DNA of 64,000 nt, from assembly GCA_036346405.1 (NCBI GenBank), contig CM070548.1, forward strand, positions 48,713,779-48,777,778, in the 5' to 3' direction. The DNA comes from Phyllostachys edulis. Its lineage: Eukaryota; Streptophyta; Magnoliopsida; Poales; Poaceae. The notes beneath the pieces are model-generated. The model was not told the DNA's origin. It ran no database searches and was given only the letters and a program-made list of their open reading frames with translations. Below are positions 34,771-46,220 of the stretch, piece after piece (within the stretch, counting starts at the first letter, position 1; every line of letters starts with the position of its first letter). Position numbers and translations under genes: made by a program.

Positions 34771-35950
34771 GAAACAAGAATACTCCATGAGAACCAATAT
34801 ATCTGCACATAGAACCAATAAATTAAGAAGCAGTAGACGGGGGCAACCTGAATCTCTAGACAATAGAGATTTTTTTTACTATTTCGTGTAGAATGATAGG
34901 ATTAACAAATAGAAATGCTATAGCGATTTTTTTAGCTTTTCCCTACATATATACACGTACGTCACGTCGCTCACGGCCCCAATAATTCGAGTCGAGTCCC
35001 ACTGCTCGAGGCCTATAAAAGTATAAAGGTAAAAGTAGAACTTGCCCATACAGAGCGCGCGGCCCCGTCGGTGTACCGTGCTGTGCGCGTGACCATCACA
35101 TGTGCGTGTGACCATGACACGCAGCTTTCCAACAGTCGCATGCAACTTGCATGTTGCTGCTGCATTGCGTACCGCAGCACAGCGCGCGTAGCATAGCATA
35201 ATGCAGAGTCTACTCCACTCCATGTGGTGGTGTTGGAACCTGGAGAGAAAGAGAGAGGGAGAGAGACCTAACGTTACCCAACAGTCAGTGGGCGATGGAA
35301 AACATGACTGATAGATTGAGGTGGCGGAGCTCCACACCGGCACGGCCTACACCACACAACAAGCAAGCATGCAGTGCAGGAATTTTTGACGCAATTAGCA
35401 CAGTTGTGATTGTTTGACGAAATTGTAAATTTGACGTCTCGTCTACATTGTGACTGGCCGGACGCGCTGTCGATATGATACACACCCTCGTCTGACCCGT
35501 GACTGGCCGGATGCGATGTCTCCACACGGTGGCCGTCCTGACGAGGCTCGTCCACACAAATGTTGTCCGGTCGCTGCTCTCCCCCTTTGCCCAGAGTGCT
35601 CCGGTGCATCCGGGATTCCTACGACCAGTGCGGGTTGTCCTCCCTCTGCGCGGCTATAAATACCAGACAGAGTACTCGCTCATCGCTCATCCCAATCATG
35701 TTTTCGTTTTCGTTTTTGTTCTCGTTCTCACGCTTAGCCTACACCACACCACATGCAAGCGTGCAGTGCAGTGCCGTGCTGCCGTTATCACACGTTGTAA
35801 ATACAGGAATTTGTACTGCAACCCTCTAAAAACTTGCGCGATTGTGGCATCGAGCTCCTTGCTATTTCTAGCCGGTATGACGAGGCTTGGAAGTCAAAAT
35901 TTCAAGTTCAGGGGCACTCTAGCTGGGATAACCACGCAAGTTTAGAAAGC
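34771..35950. other. Low-copy-looking region with two TATA-like sites and small duplications
   Basis: CCTATAAAAG near 35011 and CTATAAATA near 35654 could be promoters, but neither leads to a recognisable gene. A segment CCTACACCACAC...GCAAGC.TGCAGTGCAG occurs near 35344 and again near 35738, and GTGACTGGCCGGA.GCG.TGTC occurs near 35451 and 35501. I see no supported coding region. Confidence 0.4.
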
Positions 35951-35952
35951 TA

Positions 35953-36208
35953 CTCTCTCCGCTTTTAAATACATGATGTTTGACTAAACGTACAGTCAAA
36001 CTTATCTAACTTTAACTAATAATATATGAAAAACTATTTAGATTGATCATAAGTGAATAGTATCATTAGATTTGTCATGATAAATATTTTCATAATATAA
36101 TAATTTTGTAATTTTTTACTAACAAAATCATATGAAAAGTAATGGTCAAAGTTATATAAATTTAACTGTACGTTTGGTCAAACGTCATGTATTTAAAAAC
36201 GGAGGGAT
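35953..36208. mobile_element. Stowaway MITE
   Basis: The ends are CTCTCTCCG and, in reverse complement, ATCCCTCCG, followed on both sides by TTTTTAAATACATGA(T/C)GTTTGAC-type inverted arms. The TA dinucleotide is duplicated at 35951-35952 and 36209-36210. The 256-bp AT-rich body is typical of Tc1/mariner-derived Stowaway elements in grasses. Confidence 0.9.
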
Positions 36209-36210
36209 TA

Positions 36211-37309
36211 CATCGCAATTTTCTGTTACAGCTGCTGCGAAGGTTGTTCCTCGTTTGTAAGCAGGAGGATGGAGATCGGTGACACCTAATCAGAGGCTAC
36301 CCGACGCATGTACAGCTCTGCCACTGCATGCATGCCCTATCGGGCCGGGTAGCGATCGATGCGTCCGCTCACTGCTCATGGAGGCTCGTGCATGCTCATC
36401 TGATGGTCTCCCTGATTAGTATGGTTACAGAGCCACAGAGGTTACTATATTTATCCAAGCGTAGAGGCCTACATTTGTTTGTCAACACGTGTTGCTACCT
36501 AACGATGGCTATTGTCTGGCAAGATGGATGAGTGGGATGTACAGTGCTCACCTGTTCATTCACTTGCACATCTATTTTCCTCTCGTGATATGAAATTCCA
36601 TGGCTAGTTATTGAAAGATGGCCATCCCTGAATTCTGGTATAGTAATACTCCTCGGAGGGTGTTACAAAATTTAATTTAAAAAATCTGTTATTTGTACAC
36701 GTAGCAACGTTTAAGAACTAACGCTCCATCTGTACCATGTATATATAGAGGGACCGTCAGATTTGTGGCAAAAAAAAAAAAAACCCAGAACAATATCAGT
36801 CAATCAAGTGTGTGTGTGATAACCTATTGTTAAAATATTATATTGCTTATGCATTTCTTCTTCTTTGTAATCTTGAAACTTATAGCTCCATGTAACATGC
36901 ATAAATTCCTTCCAGTTAAAGTATACTACATATGTATTAAAAACGGGGCTTGCTTCACATTATTCACTTTACATAAACAATATTTTATTTGTCCCATTCG
37001 AGTTTCTCTACTTTTAGTATTTTAAAGTGTATCCTATTTTTATCCAGTCCATCAATTAAGGGTCCGTTTAACTCTTAGTATTTTCTTTTCACATTTTAGT
37101 TTATCATATATTTTAAAATTATTAGATATAAAAATTCTGTCAATTTTTTTATGGATTTTATGTCCAACATGCGATATTGAAAGAAATTAATGTGTGCTAT
37201 TTGAAAACATATGTGAACAATTAAGTAGGACCCAACTTAAAAGTTACTTATTTTTTAATTGATTCATGTGAGTTAATTAATTTTTAGTTTCATTCATTGA
37301 GTTACATTC
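36211..37309. other. AT-rich DNA, no gene recognised
   Basis: Only a poly-A run (about 36769-36783) and generic AT-rich sequence are seen. Confidence 0.5.
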
Positions 37310-37312
37310 TAA

Positions 37313-37603
37313 GGGCATGTACAATGCAAGATGTTTATACATGTGTGCTTAAAGAAAGATAATATAGCCACATCATCAAGCACTCATGTAAAAAATCATT
37401 TTCTCCAATATAAACATCTCTTTTGTCAGTACTTAGATGGTTGTATATGTGTGTGCACACACACACACATAAGCATCTGTTAAGCACCGGTGTCTAATTA
37501 AGCATTGATGCTACCAAATAAGCATATTATCTATCCTACATGGGAAGAAAAATTGGTTTTTATTTGCTAAGTTTCTTTCCCAGCACCTGTATTGTACATG
37601 CTC
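37313..37603. mobile_element. Tourist-like MITE
   Basis: The ends are GGGCATGTACAATG and, in reverse complement, GAGCATGTACAATAC. TAA is duplicated at 37310-37312 and 37604-37606, the PIF/Harbinger signature. A TGTGTG/CACACA stretch near 37450-37468 lies inside. Confidence 0.88.
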
Positions 37604-37606
37604 TAA

Positions 37607-38312
37607 AAGAGAAATATTAAAGTTAGTTTTTAGCCTACAATTTTAAAATTCTTGATTCACCCCTTGTACGAGTGCAACTATTTATATGTGGTACCTAAAC
37701 GCACGGTTGGTGGAAGCTACTTAAGGGGCGTGCCAATGCTGCTGTTACAAAGGCAGTTGTTGTGGCGACGTGCACATTTTGTGGATACCAAATTGTAAGA
37801 CTACTTTCCTTAAAAAAAAGGAAGAGTAGTACCGAAATAATTAATGACTTCTTATCGAAAGGATTTTGTCAGCTTAAATGCGTTTTACAATGCAACGATA
37901 TCAAAAAAAAAAGAAGAAGAAAAAGGCAAACGGGATAGATTTGTCACATTATTCAAGGGACGATATATACGGGCATTATAGGCCAGTTCTAATTATTTTT
38001 CGCACAGTTGGGAGGGTACATGAATTGCCCAAACAACATGTGACATTTGTGTTGGTTTTATTCAAACCTTAGATTGTTTTTGTAGAGGCTATTCGGTCTA
38101 CTCTCTATTCCTCTGTCTTTTCTGTGGTATCGGTCACAATTGCATTATAAGCCTAGAGGGTAGAGATCTATTTATAGACTACACTTCCAGGTGTTTTAAA
38201 GTGATCCACCTGTTTCCAGTACATCGTGAGACTTCTGAACCATATCACCAACCACGATCAGACGGACTAGTTTTATGAGTCTACAATATATTAGTCCCTA
38301 GCACATATGTGT
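37607..38312. other. Left flank of gypsy element G1, nothing recognised
   Basis: AT-rich DNA without a supported gene or element end before the LTR start at 38313. Confidence 0.5.
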
Positions 38313-38961
38313 TGTAACATCCCATAATCTGGATTATGGGAGTATGTAATATAAATGCATTAGAGAAATTACTTTGATCATTTGTATATGAAATATACCA
38401 TGTTGAATTTGGTTTTTGAATTAAAAGCAAAATTTGAACTACAAACAAATAGGTGCTAAAAAGGAAATAGATGAAACAAAGTAAAAATAGTTAATAAGGG
38501 AATTTATTTTGGGAATTTTTGAATTTTAGAAAAATTCACAGAAAGTATTAACCTCTGAACATTTTACAAGAAAAACACACCAGTTCAGAAGCCGACACAA
38601 AATTTTTCATTAAATTCCGAAGTCATTTTCTTAGTACATAACATCGGTCAATAATTCAGCAGAAAAATCAAAAATAAAAAAACCTAATCTACTCTTACCT
38701 CCCGCTGACCGGTGGGCCCCTGTCGCAGCACCCTTCGTCCACCTCTGCTCGGTGCACCAGTGCACGCGCCAGCGCACCATGGCGAGCGCATCACCGCGCC
38801 CATGGTTTTCACCCACGGTTTCCACTGGCCAACTGCTGTTATCGCTTCGGCGGTCGTCTCCATGCCCAGCCGTACCTGCTCTTGCCAGTACATCGCCAAG
38901 AACCTCTGAGAGCTCTGCTGCCCTGCCCGAGCTCTCCTCGTCAATCTTCACCACCTCCATC

Positions 38962-38969
38962 TATAAAAG
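38962..38969 (+). promoter_or_regulatory. TATA box in G1 LTR
   Basis: TATAAAAG, followed by a CT-rich leader-like segment, at the expected place for an LTR promoter. Confidence 0.55.
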
Positions 38970-40325
38970 CCGCCCCGAGTTCCATTTCTTCTTTTCCAAT
39001 GCAGTGCGCACCTCCCCACCTCTTCTTCTCCACAGAAACGAGCTCTAGAGCTCGGAGAGCGCGAGCCCTAATTCGACTATACACTGCCACCTTTGTCCCA
39101 GGCACCGTGAAGGGTTTGGTGTCAATCCTATCACGTCAAATCGCATTCCCGAAACCCTTAATCCTTTACCCCCACTCGATTTAGCCTTTGATTCATAGGA
39201 TCAGCCGAATCGACCCTTCTTCCTCGTCTCTGGCCAGAATTGCCGCCTCAAGCACCGCCGGAGCCTCATTGCACCTGAGCAGATTCCTTTCACCAGGAGC
39301 ATTGCAGGACCATCACCAAGCTGTTCCGACCACTAGACGACCTTCTTCTTCACCTGAACCTCTTCTCCACGCGAAGCTCGCCTCGTCGCCTTGGCTCACC
39401 ATCGACAGCTCATCTCTGACCATCTCTGAACCTCCTCCTTGTTTTGGTATGACCCTAGTAGCATGTAGATACTCGTGCACACGTTACTTAGTTGAGGGCG
39501 TAGCTCATTTGAGCTTTGGCTCTTTGCTGTACCCGCTCCTCCACTCAACACCGGCGTGCCACCGCGTCAAGCCATCTTTGGCCTCACTGTCGGTGCTAGC
39601 AGGTGCGTAATAGCACGGAGGTTCCATTTTGGGAACTCTCCGGCGCTGCCAAGCTCCACATCGCTGGTGAGACATGCGGGCGTGAGCGCCACCGCACAGC
39701 TTTTGTCGTACGAGCACTGTAGCTCATCATCAACGTGTTAATCGCTGTCATTAAGGCTAAAACAATCATTAGCTGTCGGATTAGTATTAGATAAGCTGCT
39801 GAGATGTGGGACCAAATTAAAACTTAAAGAAAACTTAAATCAAAACATTTTATTAAGTGAGTCTATGACATGCGGGCCCCATAGCTTAAGTGCACAGTGA
39901 ACCCACCCTCGTGAGCCCATGCGCTGTGCGTGTAGACCCTCAGTCTATGCACTATGCGCATAGACCGAGTTGCTGACAGTGGACCCCACTTGTCAGTTTC
40001 TTAACGAAATCAAATGAAAATAGAAAATACATTTTCAGTTATTAGGAGAATACACTTTCTCTTACTGGAAAGCGTAAACCTCACTAGTTCATGCGCGGGA
40101 TTACGCTTTCTCTGTAGGAAAGTGTATTTCTCAATTTTCTTTGAATTTCTAAACCGATCAGAAATGAAACCTTAATAACTTTTGCTGCAAAACTCCAAAT
40201 TGAATGAAATTTGTCTCTAAATTTGTATAAAATTATAAAATACCAGAATATGTAAAAATATGTAATTTTGGTCACTGTTGGATTTGTTAATGTTATTTAA
40301 TTTGTTTCCGGCTCTTTTGATTTAG

Positions 40326-40391
40326 ACGTTGATTGCTCGAGTTATTATTGCGATGAGCAACAAATCATATTTCTAGAATAGCAAGAGCAAG
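40326..40391 (+). other. Exon-like block 2 in G1 LTR (66 nt)
   Basis: Acceptor TTTGATTTAG, donor AAG|GCAAGC. In phase 1 it reads DVDCSSYYCDEQQIIFLE, then TAG where CAG would fit, then QEQ. The length is divisible by three. Confidence 0.4.
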
Positions 40392-41021
40392 GCAAGCACA
40401 TCCATTGATCATGTTGATCGCAGTATTTTACTTTGTTTTGTAAGTTCTATTATGCATGCGTGTATGTTTTGTATGAAAATGCTATTATTGGGAAATCGGT
40501 AGTTGTAAATACTACTTGTTGCATATGTCTCCTTGAAATATTGATTCCTTACTTTTGTAGCCTTTAGAATATGTGTTAGACAATATATAACGTCATTTGG
40601 GAATTTTTGAGTGCGGTTATCGCACAAATGCAACTAGAATGATAGGTTTTCCGAAAAATTGATAAAAGGACAATATGATAATTTGAGAATTTGGGATATT
40701 TTGAAAATGATCCAGAGGAGATACCTCTATTATTTTTTATGAAAATGAAATGAAAACTTTAGTTTTTAGATGCGGACGAGTTATATTTATTCTGAAAAAA
40801 AGTGAGGATTGTGACTCACTAGTAGTTTGGGTGGAGATTCTTGCTCGTGGTCGATTAAGGACTAAAGCCAGCAACTCCGGGACTAAGACCTAATCGTACA
40901 ACCATATGTGCTAGTATGGAATGGTCGTAGCTAACTAAGTTGTCGAAAACTAGCCTTGCATGCTTAGTAGGTAGAAGTAGTGCGAGCATGACCAGTTAGG
41001 TAGGATATCACACTACGAATG

Positions 41022-41126
41022 CCTCACTTCAACGGGTTTCTATCTGGGTGAAGTGAGGGACTCACTCGACGGGTTTCTATCCGGGCGAGTGAGGCTCCTC
41101 ATGCGACGGGTTTCTATCCGGGTAAA
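41022..41126 (+). repeat. Three tandem hairpins with an invariant 17-nt loop
   Basis: Hairpin 1: stem CCTCACTTCA (41022-41031) with TGAAGTGAGG (41049-41058). Hairpin 2: stem CTCACTCG (41061-41068) with CGAGTGAG (41086-41093). Hairpin 3: loop at 41106-41122, its stem split by the solo LTR (CCTCAT with ATGAGG after 43347). The loops read ACGGGTTTCTATC(C/T)GGG in all three, while the stems differ but remain paired. Confidence 0.8.
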
Positions 41127-43342
41127 TGTAACACCCCAGTTCAACATTGAGCCTGGAATGCTACTAAAATTAAATTAAACAAAACTAAACTAAGACCAAT
41201 TACCAATTTCTGGCAGAACCTCCTTTGTATAATTAACTATACCGAGGTTCCAACAATTAATCATAGCAATTAACAATAAACTCAATATTCAAGTTCATTC
41301 AAGCATGCAAGATAATCTAATAAACATAGACAAAACTTGCTATTCTCCTTATTACAATTAACCTGAAACTTAAAACCATCCATACGTGATTCACAAGCAG
41401 TCTACTTATTATTGGAATAAAATCTAAATGGCAGTCGCCTTAAGGATGAGTGGTAGTGAGTGTATCCAAACATCTACTCCCTCCCATGCATGCCGTTCTT
41501 GCCAGTTGTACCTAAAACATATCAAAGCAAGAGTGAGCCCAAAGACTCAGCAAGTATCAACAAGGCTAAAGCTAAAATCACAGTCATAGCATCAATATTC
41601 CAAATTAAACATTACACTAAACATAGCCTTTATGCTTATGTAATGCGACCATGCAATGCACCTTTTAAACTTTATCTCTTTTCGCATTTTACCGGTAATG
41701 CGGGGTATACAACCGTCGATGTATACCCTTGCCTATGCACTCTGGCACAGGGACCAAGAGCCTATACTCCACAAGTATAGGGACCTTTGCTTATCATCAT
41801 CATGATGGGGACCTCTTTTCTCATTGCCCACATTCTACGAATATGGGGACCTCAAGCCCGTCATTTACATGACGGGGACCTCAACTATTCATACTTGGTC
41901 ACCACGTGACCAAGGCTCAATCATGCTTACTACATGCATATGTACAATGACATCATCTTCCAAACATATGAATTCAACGTGTACATAATAACATGTAAGC
42001 ATTAACAACATACACAGGAAGCTTTAACCATAACTTGCATTTACCAAGTTATATTGTAATTCATCACATTAACATCCATGCATGGCTATTACGAACAAGA
42101 CACAATCAATCTCAGCAAATAATCATAATTATTCTACAACCCGAATACTTGCCTCAACCGTGCGAGAACGGTGGACGCGAAGAGGGCGCTGCCCCTGGGA
42201 TCACGCTCCCACCTGAACATAATGATAACCCAAACTAAGACAAGAATACTGGACCAAAAGCATAAATAAGAACACAATTGAACTCGCTAAACTCCCAAGC
42301 GTTTCCAATCTTCCAACTTCTACCGATCGCTTGGTGTTCACTGCAGACAGTCAACTTCTAAAATACATAACTTTCTGCTCAGGAGTCCAAATAAGATGTT
42401 CTAATACTTTCTGGAAATATAATTAAATTACCTAAATAAACTTAGTTGGGGAGCCCTTCTGATTCTGCCATCTACTGCCCCTACCAAGCCAATATACAGA
42501 ACATCAATTATCACGTCGGGTTCTCTGAACAGTACACTAAAATTATCATAACTTTTGCTACGAAAGTCCAATTCTTATGTTCTTTAGCTTTCTGGAAAGG
42601 TGAGAAAATTACCCATCTTTTTTATTATAACGAGATCCTCTGATTTCGTCTTTAACTAATAGACTAACTCAGATTTCTACAGACTGTCAGGATGTTGACA
42701 GATTAACAGGACAGCGGCACTAAACAATTCATAACTTTCTAACCGTTAATCGGATCTGGGCGTTCTTGGTGGCCACGGAAAGCTAACAACATAGCCCAAC
42801 TATTTCTAAGAGGTTGGAGGCCTATATTCTGCCTCTATAGATATGAAAACCATTGTCCAAACTACTGGATAGAACGCGATCTATTAAACGACATCAAACG
42901 CATCTACTACACATTAACCAGCGAAGAACACGCGACGTTACCCTTGTAGAATCGCGGAAAGTTGAAGATCTTGCCCCACGAGGTTGATCTCCTTCCCTCG
43001 CCTTGCTCCTTCCTCCAATGGCCGGCAGCGGGGAACACCAAGGCCGGCAGCAGGGAACACCAAGGCCGGCAGCAGGGAGCACCAAGGGGGGAGTGGGTGG
43101 CGCAATGGGGAGGGGAGGGGCTGCTACAGTGGCGGTGCTACAGTGCATGCTACAGTAGGATGGCCTCCCCCTCCACTTGGATGGTTGCCCTAATGGGCCA
43201 AGGTGTTGTGGGCTTTTGGCCCACAGCCCAGGTTTTCTAAATTATGCAAGAATCCCCTTGAATCTTCTGTTAAATCACTTTTCTAATTGATTCTCCTCCC
43301 CGAATTCTTTTCTTCTTACTTAATTAAACTTGGGGTATTACA
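41127..43342 (-). mobile_element. Solo LTR inserted in the G1 LTR
   Basis: It is bounded by TGTAACACCCCAG and TTGGGGTATTACA, with a perfect 5-bp duplication, GTAAA, at 41122-41126 and 43343-43347. No PBS or coding part is attached, so it is a solo LTR of about 2.2 kb. Minus orientation is inferred from the shared internal blocks (hairpin, short exon-like segments) seen on that strand. Confidence 0.85.
42153..42212 (-). other. Exon-like block 2 in the solo LTR (60 nt)
   Basis: On the minus strand: acceptor TTATGTTCAG, donor GAG|GCAAGT. Open in phase 1 until a terminal TGA that could derive from CGA. Confidence 0.35.
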
Positions 43343-43502
43343 GTAAATGAGGATAATGATTCACAGCGCTAGTGCAAGGTTAGGGCTAGATAATATAAAA
43401 GTTGCGTCGCGAACTCTAGACTGCTTACCTTCGGTAGTGATTAGTGATATAGAGATCTTCCAGGCAACTATAATACCACGTACTATAGGTAAAGTTGTAC
43501 AC

Positions 43503-43532
43503 CTCTGCAGAGTGAAAAATCTATTTAAATAG
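43503..43532. repeat. Twin palindromes in G1 LTR
   Basis: CTCTGCAGAG at 43503-43512 and CTATTTAAATAG at 43521-43532, 8 bp apart. Confidence 0.75.
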
Positions 43533-44010
43533 CCATGCTCGTGTCATGAGCATGCTTAGTGCGGCTGGTATGGCTGTAGTCTAGTTTTTCCAAAAAAAAA
43601 CCTGGGTTACCAGAAAACTTGGGTAATGACAGAGGGTTTTCCTTTGTTGAGTTAACAGCCATGTCTATGGCTGGATTGCTATGTCTATGGCGGGACTGCA
43701 TTTCTATGGCTGGATTGCTATGTCTATACCAGGACTGCCATTTCTATGGCTGGACATGAATTTGTCAGTGCCATCTCTATGGCTGAATATGAAGTGTTGC
43801 CAGTGTTGTTGATATTATTTGACGAGTTCCTTACTTACTTATTGTCCTGTACTTATTTATTTAAATTGCTCTTTAAATTTCGCTGCAAAGTACTATTTAT
43901 GAATATTGTAAACAAAAATGGCTTTGAGCAAAATACCTTGTAGAGTAGAGCCTCATTCTTTGTTATACCTTGCATTTAATATAATTTTGTGATACACTAC
44001 AAGTCTTGCT

Positions 44011-44026
44011 GAGTACACAAGTACTC
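44011..44026 (+). other. LTR hairpin upstream of block 3 (G1)
   Basis: GAGTAC-ACAA-GTACTC, followed by the conserved (A/C)TC(T)TTG(C/A) stretch. Confidence 0.55.
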
Positions 44027-44050
44027 AATCTTGATAATATTGTTGTTCAG

Positions 44051-44127
44051 AGATCAAAGATGCGCAGATGCCAGACGACGAGTTCTTTGCTCCTAGCACC
44101 GGAGGGTTCGGTGACGGGTCTACCTAG
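44051..44127 (+). other. Exon-like block 3 in G1 LTR
   Basis: Acceptor TGTTGTTCAG. Phase-compatible with block 2; reads EIKDAQMPDDEFFAPST onward to TAG at 44125. Confidence 0.4.
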
Positions 44128-44385
44128 GCCTTGTTCCTTGTCGGTTGCCTGCGGGATTGGATGGGCACGCCGCTGGACTTTTTCTACTACTATATGTCTT
44201 CCACTGCTATTTATTTTACTCTGATGACTGCTTTTATTTGGCTGGTCGGCCATTGTTGTAATAATCTTGTAATAGCTTAAGTAGAGTATATATTGTGAAT
44301 GTGTGTGCTAGCCTTTAATCCTGTGACTAGCATGGTATACACATAGGGTCTTCGGGTATTTCACGCCTAGGGGTCCGACATTGCT

Positions 44386-44400
44386 TGGTATCAGAGCCAT
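44386..44400 (+). other. G1 primer-binding site
   Basis: TGGTATCAGAGCCAT, five bases after the LTR end; same spacing as in G2. Confidence 0.85.
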
Positions 44401-45067
44401 ACTGACTGTAGAACAAGCCCTAGGTAGAATGATTAATAGATTAGGAATTAGAATTAAAAATGCAACCTAATTTAACCATAGGAATGGTTCTGAAATTTTA
44501 GAAATATTTGCTAATCTTGTCTCTCTTAGCCTTCTTCTCTCATCCAAAGTATCAATTTGGTCTCTCATCTAAAGTCTCAATTTGGTCATCTTCTCTCATC
44601 TTGATTCAAACTAAATCTAGTTTTGAGAGAAGTGATGCTCTCTGAAAATAAAAGTATTTAATTACTTTTAGGACATTAAAATAGAGCCAAAATGTTCTTA
44701 AAATATCATAAAAACATCCCACACAAAGTCCTTTTGAAGGTTCCTCCTTGAACTACTAAGGATACCACTTTAGACCACTTTTTTTTCTTAAAATTTCAGA
44801 ATGTAATGCTTGCTGAAATTTTGTAATGTACTATCTTTTTAAACCTCATCTACCTTCATTTGGAATTATCTTGAGTGATATTATGAAGGTCCACTTATAT
44901 AAAGACCAAGGGGGTAGAAATACCTGATTATAAGCCTTAATGATTAGTTAAGTGAACTAGAGAATGGGTAAAAATGTGTGCTAAAATTTCTTTCCTATCT
45001 ATTGTCATTTATTATCCATATCTCTTGTCACTTGATCCCCAACTCTGATTTTATTTATAACATGTAG
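44401..45067 (+). other. G1 leader, nothing recognised
   Basis: AT-rich untranslated-looking sequence between the PBS and the first reading frame. Confidence 0.5.
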
Positions 45068-45974
45068 ATGGCCAACCAGTGGGAGCCGCGTACCGCACCA
45101 GTGCCTTCAAGGAGGGTACGCTTTAGCACACTTTGTGGGTGATGTTGCAGCACATCCAGTGGCCGCATACTCCATAGTACACGGTATATAGTGCCCCTGC
45201 GAGTGCAGCGTCCATCGAGTACCTCACTCAGGTGCTCATCCAGGGGAGGAACTTTGGCAACCTGGCTTTCTATTGTTACGGGAGGGGCTCTACTGTCCGG
45301 ATGTCTTTGCTCGATGCGACTTGTGTCACCATCGTTCGTCTGCGGCACGAGCTGCTGGCACTATAGGAGTTGTTCTTTCACTTCCCGGCCAGGGCTGTGG
45401 ACTAGGAGGAGCCCACCTACCAGGTGGAGGGGAGGCAGTTCCTTACTCCTCACCTGCACCTTGCCGGTCTCGTGAGGTCCCTTGATGGGTATCTCCGTCG
45501 AGTGTCTTGCGAGATCCTGGTGGCTCGCCAGAGGATCTGCACCTTGGAGGACAGCATTGCCCTCATGGTGGCCCAGGGATTCTTCTATTGGGAGATATTG
45601 TATGGGGAGGATGTCGTGTTGGCGCCCGCCGAGGACCTGCCGTAGCCCATCATCCGCCTCCAGTCCTGTACCTGACGTCCTCGCATGTCGGTGACCGGAC
45701 ATCGCCGTCGGGTGATGGCCATCTACACCGGTGTAGTGGATCCTTCATAGCCGCTACAGCACTACCACCACCGTCTCGTTGGACATGAGGATACCGAGCA
45801 TCAGAGCACTTCACCCTCCACTGTCCTTGAGTCCTTAGGAGCCACCTCACGCGACTAGGATGTCTAGACTGTACCAGAAAGTCTAGAGCTCACCTGTAGG
45901 ACCTAGAGTCAGCACTTTTGGACATTTTGTAGGAGTAGATCGAGGTGTGACCTCATTGTAAATTTTTTGTAATA
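45068..45974 (+). pseudogene. Unrecognised reading frame between PBS and gag of G1, with in-frame stops
   Basis: One frame is continuous from about 45139 to a TAA near 45972 without indels, but has nine internal stops: TAG at 45175, 45364, 45403, 45643, 45748, 45856, 45865 and 45904, and TGA at 45673. An ATG at 45068 lies in a neighbouring frame, so a small shift near 45135 is possible. The longest clean part (45406-45642) includes QVEGRQFLTPHLHLAG, EILVARQRICTLEDS and GFFYWEILYGEDVV, so it looks like a folded protein. It is not gag (gag follows at 46221) and I do not recognise the family. Its position is where some plant gypsy elements carry an extra ORF; a captured host gene is another option. 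Confidence 0.6.
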
Positions 45975-46220
45975 TGCTACTTGTTATGTTCTGTTTGCCC
46001 TCTTTTGTAATATCGGACAACGGGCATATGCACCATGCAATGTTTAACAAGTTTGTTGAAAATTCATGTGTGCTGCCCCTAAATCTTAAAAATATGCATG
46101 TTATCAGTTTAGATTAAGTTAAAGTAGATTGAGATGATAATACTTGCTGACCCACTTAACTTCTGCTTATTCCTCCTTATCCTGCGAACGTTTGTTTACT
46201 CTGCCTCTTGTTTAATCAGG

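Larger units (their letters stand above)
38313..44380 (+). repeat. G1 5' LTR (about 3.85 kb net, interrupted by a solo LTR)
   Basis: It starts TGTAACATCCCATAATCTGG and ends GGGGTCCGACA, five bases before the PBS. TATAAAAGC at 38962 is a promoter candidate, followed by a CT-rich leader. The LTR holds tandem hairpins (41022-41126), short TCTATGGCTGGATTGCTATG-like repeats (about 43660-43790), the twin palindromes at 43503-43532 and a hairpin at 44011-44026. Removing 41127-43342 and one GTAAA gives a continuous LTR. Confidence 0.8.

Noticed and set aside
43019..43085. Coding repeat in the GGCAGCGGGGAACACCAAGG units of the solo LTR
   Set aside because: Only about three 21-bp units; a short local duplication with no frame linked to another motif.
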